A stretch of 25,507 bases of DNA, from positions 1-25,507 of the IMG/VR virus record IMGVR_UViG_3300010885_071483; one strand, written 5' to 3'. The translations under genes were made by a program, and so were the position numbers. Positions 14,235 to 22,762 of this stretch are shown one piece after another. The DNA comes from a virus. A model generated the notes under the pieces. That model searched no databases and was not told the DNA's origin. It saw only the letters and a program-made list of their open reading frames with translations. Each line of letters starts with the position of its first letter. Position 1 is the first letter of the stretch.

Positions 14235-14972
14235 ATGAGTGTAGATAAGCGTGCAAAAGAAATATCAGAATTCTTGAAAGTACCTGAAGGGTACGCTAAG
14301 CAAAGATTAGAAAAAGGATTCCATTATAACCATCATGAGGTAGCAAATGATTTCAATGATGGAAGAACAAATGTCGATAACGCTGATTCTCTTCTAAATT
14401 GGTATAGAAATACAGATACGTATATTTGGGAATTATCAGCTTATCATCTAGATCAAGGTTTTAACTATTCTGGCATGTGCGAGGGTATAGCTCTTGGTTT
14501 AAGAAATTCAAATAAAAACAAAGTTCTTGCATTGGGTGACGGCATAGGCTCTTTGAGTATAAGATTAGCAGAAGAAGGTTTAGAGGCAACTTACCACGAT
14601 TTAGAAGGTGGCAAAACAGCTAACTTTGCGCAATATAGGTTTAGCCTTGAAGAGAAGCTTGTTATCAACACATTATTCACTAGCACCTTTGAACCTAAAC
14701 TTGGCGACAGAGTGTTTGATGCGGTAGTTGCATTAGATTTCTTTGAGCATGTTGTAAATGTGGAAGAATGGGCAAAGGCTGTTTATGACACTTTGAAAAA
14801 AGATGGAGTTTTTATTCCTCACAACGCTTTTGGTATAGGCGACGCAGAACATGGCAATTCTATACCAATGCATCTTTCTGTCAATAACAGATTTGAGTGG
14901 GAGTGGGATCCATTGTTGGTAGAATTAGGTTTTGTTAGACACGAAAACAATTCAGGGTGGATTAAAAAGTGA
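14235..14972 (+). CDS. class I SAM-dependent methyltransferase
   Basis: A 245-residue protein. Motif I is VLALGDGIGSLSIRLAEEG (residues about 96-114), binding SAM; an acidic strand end YHDLEGG follows, and DAVVALDFFEHVVNVEEWAK around 160 is the motif IV/V region of the Methyltransf_11/25 type. A helical N-terminal domain of about 90 residues precedes it. The target is unknown; clustering with glycosyltransferases points to sugars. It overlaps the next gene by four bases (GTGA). Confidence 0.88.
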   Translation: MSVDKRAKEISEFLKVPEGYAKQRLEKGFHYNHHEVANDFNDGRTNVDNADSLLNWYRNTDTYIWELSAYHLDQGFNYSGMCEGIALGLRNSNKNKVLALGDGIGSLSIRLAEEGLEATYHDLEGGKTANFAQYRFSLEEKLVINTLFTSTFEPKLGDRVFDAVVALDFFEHVVNVEEWAKAVYDTLKKDGVFIPHNAFGIGDAEHGNSIPMHLSVNNRFEWEWDPLLVELGFVRHENNSGWIKK

Positions 14973-15826
14973 GACTAGACATTGGCATATCATGCTATAA
15001 TAACCCTGAAGGAATCCAAGCGGCAGTAGAAAATATTGTTCGAAATTCCACTTCAGAGTGGAGACTCCTTCTAGTTAACAATGCATCAGAGGACCCTAGA
15101 GTTAAACAGTTACTAGATTACTACGCTGCAAAGGACTCTAGAATTATCCCGATGCATCTAGACGTAAATATAAAGTACTCTGGTGCAGTTAACAAAATAC
15201 TGGAATGGGCAGAAACAGAGTACGTTGCTTATTCAGACAATGATGCTACCGTCCACACTAAGGGCTGGGATGAGATTATGTGGGGATACCTTGCTAGAAA
15301 CCTAGAATTAGGAATGGTTTTTAGTGGTGGCTATAATTCTTATGAAATAAAAAGAGACAAATACACAGAGTGCTTGTGGGGCACTGGTTGTTTCTGGATG
15401 CTAAAGAAATTAGCTATGGCTGATGTAGGATATTTTGATCAAGAGATTGGTCACCAAAATGAAGTTGACTATCAGACAAGATTGCGTCTTGCCGGCTGGA
15501 AGATGGGAGTAGCTAAAGAAGTGGCAGTGCATCACCTCGCTAAGCAAACAACAGACCCCGAGGCTCATGCTAGAATAGGTCGTGGCGTTGTTGAATGGAT
15601 GAACAAGTGGGTGCCATACTTCTGCGGCAAAGGCATGAATTATCATAGCACCAATGTTTTAAGATTTGAAGACTGGCCGTGCAATGCACTATACCTTGAA
15701 GAATACTGGAAGATAAGAATGCCTGACTTAAATGCTAACCCAGAGGTTGTAGTCCTAGAGGGTAGAGAGTATGATCTAATAAAAGTTCCAAGATACAAAG
15801 ATTTTTATAAAGGAAGAATAATTTAA
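14969..15826 (+). CDS. family 2-like glycosyltransferase
   Basis: A 285-residue GT-A-fold protein starting with GTG in a GTGA overlap. The N-terminal LDIGISCYNNPEGIQAAVEN and LLLVNNASEDPRV are the nucleotide-binding strands; the metal-binding D90-N-D92 is in AYSDNDATVH. Later GTGCFWMLKK and EVDYQTRLRLAGWKMG form the acceptor side. It likely transfers a sugar from a nucleotide donor onto a phage or host glycan. No membrane segment is seen. The call to family is safe; donor and acceptor are unknown. Confidence 0.9.
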   Translation: MRLDIGISCYNNPEGIQAAVENIVRNSTSEWRLLLVNNASEDPRVKQLLDYYAAKDSRIIPMHLDVNIKYSGAVNKILEWAETEYVAYSDNDATVHTKGWDEIMWGYLARNLELGMVFSGGYNSYEIKRDKYTECLWGTGCFWMLKKLAMADVGYFDQEIGHQNEVDYQTRLRLAGWKMGVAKEVAVHHLAKQTTDPEAHARIGRGVVEWMNKWVPYFCGKGMNYHSTNVLRFEDWPCNALYLEEYWKIRMPDLNANPEVVVLEGREYDLIKVPRYKDFYKGRII

Positions 15827-16366
15827 ATGAGACTAGAAACAATACCTAAGGGTGCCGGCACTAAAGTTGTAATTGGGACTAGAACATATCTTGGTCCAGA
15901 CTGGATCCACATTGATATAGATCCAACGCCATTGTACGATCACGCTAATAAAACTTATGTTCCAGTCGATGTAGTGTGCGATGCTAGAAAGATTAATCTT
16001 CCAGATAATTTTGCAGACATCGTATATAACTCAGAATGCCTAGAGCACTTTCCATGGAAAGAATACCAATCTGTTCTGGCTGAATGGTGCAGAATAGTCA
16101 AACCTGGTGGGATGATTAGAATTGAAGTTCCAGACTTCTTGTTGGCCTGCAACCAGATACTTGAAATGGATTCCCTTGATGGCGATAGAAGAATGCAACA
16201 GATCTTTTTTGCCGAGCAACTAAATCCTTTTGATTTTCACTTTGTTGGCTTAACTCATAGAATGCTGCAAGACGATTTTGAGAGAATGGGTTTTGAAATA
16301 TTAGATGTTAAACGTGGGGATGAATGGGGTTGGCTTAAGGTAGACGCAATTAAGCCTGTCAAGTAA
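15827..16366 (+). CDS. class I SAM-dependent methyltransferase
   Basis: A 179-residue protein starting right after the previous TAA (TAAATG). Motif I is degenerate (VVIGTRTYLGPDWIHIDIDP), but VDVVCDARKINLPDNFADIV and NSECLEHF give the middle motifs, and EWCRIVKPGGMIRIEVPDF is the typical post-motif segment of Methyltransf_11 proteins. The C-terminal HRMLQDDFERMGF also fits. Similar predicted-SAM proteins often sit in phage and bacterial glycan clusters. Confidence 0.85.
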   Translation: MRLETIPKGAGTKVVIGTRTYLGPDWIHIDIDPTPLYDHANKTYVPVDVVCDARKINLPDNFADIVYNSECLEHFPWKEYQSVLAEWCRIVKPGGMIRIEVPDFLLACNQILEMDSLDGDRRMQQIFFAEQLNPFDFHFVGLTHRMLQDDFERMGFEILDVKRGDEWGWLKVDAIKPVK

Positions 16367-16828
16367 ATGAACTGGAATCATGTAGCACATATAATAAGAG
16401 ACATTTTTGAAAATAACTCTTTTACTGTTTGTTATCAAGAGGACATGGATTTAGCAAATACTTTATACACCACTGAACATGGCATTGGCGCCATAAGACT
16501 ATGGAGTGCACTTGAGGCACCATTAGAAAATAGCAAGAATAACTACTACTGGCCAGCTGGTTTAAATCCGATGTTGTTTTCTGATGATTGTGTTGATTTA
16601 TTTATTTCAATTAATTATGATCCAGAAATATTTAACAACAATTATGATCAAATAGCTCAAGAAATTAAAAGAGTTTTAAAACCAGGTGGTTTTATTTTGG
16701 CGGTAAACCCTGGTAAGTGGGCATCTAATCTTGAGTTTGAATTTACCGCAGATTCGCAGATCGAAAAAGAAATAAAAAGATATTCACTATTTACCGATAA
16801 GGATGTTTACGTATATGAAAATATTTGA
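16367..16828 (+). CDS. truncated methyltransferase-like protein
   Basis: A 153-residue protein carrying the C-terminal part of a SAM-methyltransferase fold (DDCVDLFISINYDPEIFN and EIKRVLKPGGFILAVNPG) but no recognisable motif I for SAM. The first 60 residues (HIIRDIFENNSFTVCYQEDM) take its place. It may be a regulatory or degenerate partner of the methyltransferase at 15827, or have a diverged SAM site. It overlaps the next gene by 14 bases. Confidence 0.75.
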   Translation: MNWNHVAHIIRDIFENNSFTVCYQEDMDLANTLYTTEHGIGAIRLWSALEAPLENSKNNYYWPAGLNPMLFSDDCVDLFISINYDPEIFNNNYDQIAQEIKRVLKPGGFILAVNPGKWASNLEFEFTADSQIEKEIKRYSLFTDKDVYVYENI

Positions 16829-17567
16829 TTGCTTTACCTACTTTAATGAAGAAGAGATGCTGCGCGTAAGATTTGAAGAGCTTGGTGATATTGTTGATCA
16901 CTTTGTTATAGTTGAAGCATCTGAAACATTTACTGGAAAAGAAAAACCGTTTTATCTTGACCAACTACCTGATTGGGCCAAAAAATGGGAAGATAAAATA
17001 ATTAGAATTAAAATACATTTCAATTCTCCAGATCTTTCTACCGTTAAGTCCCCTTGGGAAAGAGAGCATTACCAACGCAACGCTATTCGCTTTGGCCTAG
17101 ATAAAGCGGAAGCAGATGATATTGTAATCATTTCTGACGCTGATGAAATAATTAGCTCAAATATTATTAATCAATTGAAGCTAGTTGAAACTCCGGCTAG
17201 ATTAGATGTTAAACAATATTTTTGGAATTATAACTGGCAAGTTCCGGAACACTGCAATCAGGGGGCCAGACCAATTGCTGCTAGATTTAAAGATTTAGAG
17301 GCTCAATCTTGCCAAGAGTTGAGAGCTGGAACCTGGTATACGATAACTGACGCTGGCTGGCATTTTTCTTTTTTCACAGACATTGAAAACATAAAAAATA
17401 AGATAGAATCTTTTGCTCACACTGAATACAATTTAGAAGAATTTAAAGATGATAAAGAGATACTTTGCAGAATAAGTGAGGGAATGGATCCATTTGATAG
17501 GTTCCCGCTAAAATACTATGAGGTAGACGATACATATCCTGATTGGGTTCGTAAGAATTTTAGATAG
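16815..17567 (+). CDS. family 17-like glycosyltransferase
   Basis: A 250-residue protein starting at the ATG at 16815 (an upstream in-frame ATG at 16803 would add four residues not seen in the family). The opening MKIFDCFTYFNEEEMLRVRF, then VIVEASETFTGKEKPFYL, EREHYQRNAIRFGL and DIVIISDADEI form the order of motifs of GT17 N-acetylglucosaminyltransferase-like proteins; DADE is the metal site. It ends the transferase block. The start overlaps the preceding gene and has no clear ribosome site, so coupled translation is likely. Confidence 0.88.
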   Translation: MKIFDCFTYFNEEEMLRVRFEELGDIVDHFVIVEASETFTGKEKPFYLDQLPDWAKKWEDKIIRIKIHFNSPDLSTVKSPWEREHYQRNAIRFGLDKAEADDIVIISDADEIISSNIINQLKLVETPARLDVKQYFWNYNWQVPEHCNQGARPIAARFKDLEAQSCQELRAGTWYTITDAGWHFSFFTDIENIKNKIESFAHTEYNLEEFKDDKEILCRISEGMDPFDRFPLKYYEVDDTYPDWVRKNFR

Positions 17568-17627
17568 CATAAGCTTCTCTTAGTTACTATTAGTATATCT
17601 AAACTATTAAATTAAGGTTTATTTTCT

Positions 17628-20600
17628 ATGGGTGTAACAAGAGTAGATGTAGTCAGCTTGCCAAAGCGTGCGCTTGAATACAACCTGCCTGGGGGAACCA
17701 GTAGAAGCATAGATGATTTCATAAATATACCTGTACCAATGGTAACAGATTCTTCGGAATATCCTGCGTGGGTTGCAGCCCGGGAAACCAAAGGTTTTAT
17801 ACTTTGGTGAAATATTACAATATCTTTATACCTCTAGCGCAAAAAGCTATGGAGTATATAACGGAACTCTGCCAGAAAAATATTTTTATAAACCATCTAT
17901 TAAATTACCTTTTGCCCCGGCATGGACTCTTGAGGGTATGGTTGCCGCCGCAAAAAAACAGGGCATAACAATAGAATATGCAACTGTGTACAAAACCTTA
18001 GCTGTTCAAGAGCAAGAGTTTAGAGCAAAAAATAGTAAGACTCCAACTAATGTTTCTAAAACTTCTACTATTTTAGAAGTAAAAAACGGAAGGACTTATG
18101 CGGGCGTAAAATGGTATCCAACAACCATAACATCATATAACCCGCTGCCTGGTTTTAATATTTTTGGCACTGGTCTTTGTATCAAAATAAAAAATAATAA
18201 TGATAAAATAATAAATTTTATTAAAACCAATGGTGCAGACTACGGTTGGAGCTGGTGCAGTAACGTACCAACAACTGAGCCGGATTTCCAAAATATATTA
18301 GTTTATTCTGCGGGCATGTCGAAGCCTCTTAAATACAGGGACAGAACAATCCAAGAAGTCGATGATTTTAAGCCTATAAAGCCACCGGTAGGTGCACCTG
18401 GGCCTGGGCAAATACAGATATGGGTGCCAGATAAAGGCGGTCAAGGAAAAGGTGGCAATACAATAACCGTGACTGATCCAGAGACTGGTAGAGTATTTGA
18501 AACTCCCTCAATAATTCAGGGTGGGGATTCGGCACCGGGTCATTGGGAAAATGTCCCAATTCCAAAAACAAAAATAACTACTGTCACACCAGTTAAACCA
18601 ATTGGGTCTTCTCCTTGGGATAATAATATTGTTAATACAATTAATGGTCCAACGGTATTGGTGGTTAATGCTACTGATCTTTCCGGCTATGCAGCAACTA
18701 TGGCTAATACCTTAAGTTACATCGGAATAAAAGCTCCAGCAATAGTTACACAAAAAAGAATTAATAGACAAGATGCGATTGGACAACAACCACTGCCCGA
18801 AGATGGGTTGAGGTTATATAATTACGTATGGGGTCTTAGAAAAGAGGCATTGAGTAAAAAAAAGAATGCATTATACCCAGAAAATCTTAAAGCTTCAATG
18901 GATTTGCATGAAAGTGATCCAAGAAATACTGTAGTAGAAACAGTCCAAAACGTTAGTGCGGTGAACTACTCGGATTTAATGTCATATGCAGGACAAAAAA
19001 AATACTCGCGGGTTAAGCTACACCACAGTTATATCGGCTAATCCTTTGGGTATAGACAAATTTGAACCAGGAAATGCACCTTATAATTCTACAATATACT
19101 ATTTGCCTGAATACAAAAATTATGTAGAAAAAAATTTTGTTCTGTTGTTGCGCAAAATTACTGGAAGAATATTAAATAATAGCACAACTACGGTGTATGA
19201 CAAAAACATGCTGAGTGATCCAAACAAGACGCCCGTTCCCCCATATGGCGGGGGATTTAATACTGGTGGCTTTGGTGCACCACCAGTAAGTATGGATTAT
19301 GATTTAAATAATGATGGGATAATTGATGACGGAGAAATGGCTGTCAGTAAATACTATAACTATACCTTAAAAGCAGCACCTGCTGGCTTAGCTGACGTAA
19401 TGAAAAATGGAAAAGTTGTAATTCTAGATAACCTGGATTACGTGTATCAAAAGCTTCTAACTAGAGAGTTTACATTTAATAATTCTTATTATTCAATTAA
19501 ACCAGGTTATGTTTTCCCGTTTGTTGCATCGGTCAGTGGAAACTCGGGTGGTGTTGATGCATTTTCTAGAATCGAAAAATGGCCTTCTGGAATAGCAACT
19601 CCAGATAATAAACCGGCAAATTATTGGGCTCGTGTTGTTAGAATGGATAAAAAAGTTTATCCATTAAAATTATCAGTTACAACTATTTCTCCATTTAATA
19701 TAATGTTTATTCTTGGAAGTGATGGAGTTCTGAAAATAGAGAAAATTCTTCCGGTTGTTTCATGGGATGATACCCCAAGGGATGTTCCACCATGGATAGG
19801 TTGGCTACCGGGAGTTGGGAATCAGGTAAGCGCAATTGGTGGATATTTAGATCCTAAGAATCTAAAAGAAAGACAAAAGATAGATGAAATATTAAAAAAT
19901 CCAAATATTAGAAAAAATATTCCAGTAACAACAACTGTGCCTTCTTCTCCAACAATCACTGTTCCAGCAAAACCCACACCTAGCACAACAATACCTAAAG
20001 CAACTACCACAACAACAGTCCCGAAAATTTCCCCAACAACAACTGTCCCGCCAAAGTCTACTACTACAACGGTTGCCCCTAAAGTTGTTACACCTGGCTT
20101 TAAGCCAGCAGATCGTTATGACCCAACTATAACTACGATAGCCCCACCAAATGTAACAACAATAACCAATAAGATCCCAATTATAATTGGTGACAGTATT
20201 GCAGAAGGATTGTCTGATAGATATGATTCCTTGAATCCAGGAGTTGAAACTTCACAAGTTGTGCCAAACGTTTTTCTTAACGACCCCGCTGCTTGTCAGA
20301 ATGAAACATATTTTCCTAAGTCGAGTGGTTTATACAGCCAGTTTTGCGTTTGGGATGGATACCATCATAAAGTTGGGGACAATATGGATGCAGTCGGAAG
20401 AAGAATAAATAACGTTCTTAAATATATAGATCTAAAAGATAAGCAGTTAAATGGTAGAATATTATGGCTTTCTACTGGGGCATCAAACCAAATAAAACAA
20501 GCTAGTGATGTGGCTGGCGCTTTAGTCAAAGTAAAAACACAGTTTGATCAAATAAAAGTTTATACTGATAGAAAAAAAATTGCTTTAGTTTATGTCATGG

Positions 20601-22762
20601 GAGTGTCTAAGCAGTTAAATGACAAATATCCTGGAACAAATTTTAATCTTAATCTAGAGGCGCAGTGTAAAAAATATGGCTATATATTTGTTGGAGACTT
20701 TGATGCTTCCAACGATCCTGCAAAAATACATCCACCAAATTATATCAGCATTGTAGACGGTTTGATAAACAGCATCCCGACTGCTCCTATTAACGTACCA
20801 CCTAGTTCTTCAACGACTCCAACTACAATACAAATTGGGACGACCACTACTTCGTTGCCATCGTCTCCAACAACTGTAACAACATATATTCCAGCTGCAC
20901 CGGGCGCAAGACCTGGAGCGGGAGCATCTGGTATTGGTGCTCCAAGGCCGCCGCAGAGTCCAACTACCAGCACTACGACTACGCCTCAATCGACGACAAC
21001 TGTTACCACTAACCCTAACGGCTCTACAACTACTACGACTACTGTTTTCCCACCTCGTGATAAGGTGAGACCTGATAATCCGCAATATAATCCAAGCACT
21101 TCTACAACAGTTGCTCCAGATGGGACATCAAGTACGACAACAGTTGTGTCGAATGGGGCTACAACGACAACAATAGTTACGCCATCTACTACTACGCCAC
21201 CAGCCAATGGATCACCATCTAGTACGGTCGTTACAACAGTGCCGGTTACAACAGTGCCCATTCCTAAGACAACTCTTCCAGATCAAAGAGATGGTGTTGC
21301 GCCTCCTACGACTACTATTCCTTTGGGACCAATAGTTCCTGAACCAAAATTTATATCATATTCAGTGACTTCAATAACTCCTGAAAATGATAATCAAAAA
21401 GTTAACATAGATGTTAAGTTAACATTAAATTTTGATTTGTCTATGGTAAGAAATAGCGGGTCTATTTTCTTCTACAAAAAAAATACTACTAAAGCTTTAG
21501 CTAAAATAGATATATTCAGTTCTGAAGTTTCTTTCTTAGATTACAACAGTATAAGTATAACCCCTAAAAATGTTTTGCCTTACAACACAGATATAAGTGT
21601 CATGATTGGGGCCCATGTTCTTAAGTCATCTGCCGGCAAATCTTGGGCTGGTAACGCAGGTCAATGGGATAGTATAACTTTTACAACTATACCTGATCCA
21701 AATACGCCAGTAGCTCCAGTGGCTCCAGCACCTTCTCCAACGCCGGCTCCAAAACCTAAGCCAACAAAACCTAAACCAGTAAACCCAAATCCAACTCCAG
21801 GAGTCACGCCGCCAAAACCAGCTCCAGTAATCCCTGGAAACCCAGAGGTAACTCCACCAAATGAAACTGTTCAACCACCTACTGATAGCGTAATAGTTAT
21901 TAATGATCCAGTGAAGAATGAAACAACGCTTCAATCTAACGACGGTCTATGGATGCGTAGCGGTGATTTTGTTGAAACAAAATTTAAATCATTAAAACAA
22001 GATTTAATTATATCCCAAATAGCTTCACATACTTCTTGGGTCTTAGAGTTTAATATATCTGACGATGCTGGAGTAGTAAAAAATATAGGTAGGATAGGAT
22101 TAGAAACAGATGTCCCTAAATGTGTTGGGGATATAGAATCTCCGACTGTATGTTTCTTTTCTATGTATGGTGGGATGAAATCTATTCCTGAGCTAGCAGT
22201 CGATAGATACAGGCAGGCACCGTGTGAGAATAAGGTGACGGATCATGGTCCTGGTTTATCTTTGAGGAACAAATTAATTTGGAGGAACGGTGATTCTTTT
22301 GAATTCAGAGTTTCTTTATCGGAATCGCAAACACAACAATACAATGTTACATATAAGTGTTTATCTACGGAAAGACCTGTAGCACCTGGTTTTTCTGAAA
22401 CAATATATGAAACTGACACAGATAAAATATATATGTGGAATGGTTTAGAGTGGTTTCAAATAGCTTCTGCAACCCTTAATGTTGCTCAAGGTGCAATTTT
22501 TGAAAATTCAAATACATTTATAATAAATGGCAACTGGTGGTATGGAATGGTTTGGAATAAAACTTTAAGAAGAACATATCCTTTAGGTAAAATTTTTGTT
22601 CCGTCAGATTATCTGAACATTGATGCTACAAAAAATTATGTTAGATACTCTGGCCCTGAATCAGAAAAAACAAATGTTAAGGAAAGAAAAGCTTCAGCTA
22701 AATTTATAACACCAGTAGGCTTTAGCTTGGATGGTGCAAGGGGAGTGTATAAATCACAATGA
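17628..22762 (+). CDS. giant 1710-residue virion-type protein, needs two +1 shifts at CGG
   Basis: The standard code gives three pieces: 17628-17810, 17773-19041 and 18986-22762. Skipping C17781 and C19009 (both in in-frame CGG) gives one protein (17628-17780, 17782-19008, 19010-22762). Residues about 90-235 are a decayed M15 peptidase domain (zinc ligands gone); 341-371 resemble a LytR C-terminal domain (TVLVVNATDLSGYAAT); an EF-hand-type loop begins at D558 (DLNNDGIIDDGE); 764-835 and 1057-1234 are Thr/Pro-rich linkers; 847-1054 is an SGNH-hydrolase-like domain (GDSIAEG, GASN, KIHPP); 1237-1357 is a Big_5-type Ig-like domain; a Cys-containing C-terminal module follows. Likely a tail or adsorption protein acting on host wall or glycan. 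It overlaps the next gene by four bases (ATGA). The parts are safe; the join rests on the CGG pattern. Confidence 0.8.
17781..17784 (+). other. +1 recoding site, CGG-G (giant protein, first)
   Basis: Context GCA GCC CGG GAA; the continuing frame is GGG AAA CCA AAG, so C17781 is skipped and Gly52 is read. The unshifted frame ends at 17808-17810 after a 60-residue peptide. Confidence 0.82.
19009..19012 (+). other. +1 recoding site, CGG-G (giant protein, second)
   Basis: Context TAC TCG CGG GTT; the continuing frame is GGG TTA AGC TAC ACC, so C19009 is skipped and Gly461 is read. The unshifted frame ends at a TAA at 19039-19041, eleven codons later. Confidence 0.82.
19921..21340 (+). repeat. 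Thr/Pro/Val-rich low-complexity linkers
   Basis: Inside the giant protein, two stretches (about 19921-20130 and 20790-21330) encode repeated TTTT, TTTTVP and TTTVAP-like units in varied synonymous codons, flanking the SGNH-like domain. Such linkers are typical of actinobacterial exported proteins and are often O-glycosylated there. The low complexity leaves the antisense strand free of stops, which produces long spurious reverse frames. Confidence 0.85.

Noticed and set aside
17773-19041. Group I intron, intein or insertion explaining the broken giant gene
   Set aside because: The pieces join with a single skipped base and no extra sequence; no intron-like core or intein splice motifs were seen.
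20740-21261. Long reverse-strand frames across the Thr-rich region
   Set aside because: They are antisense shadows of repetitive Thr/Pro codons, with Val/Gly-rich low-complexity translations and no start signals.
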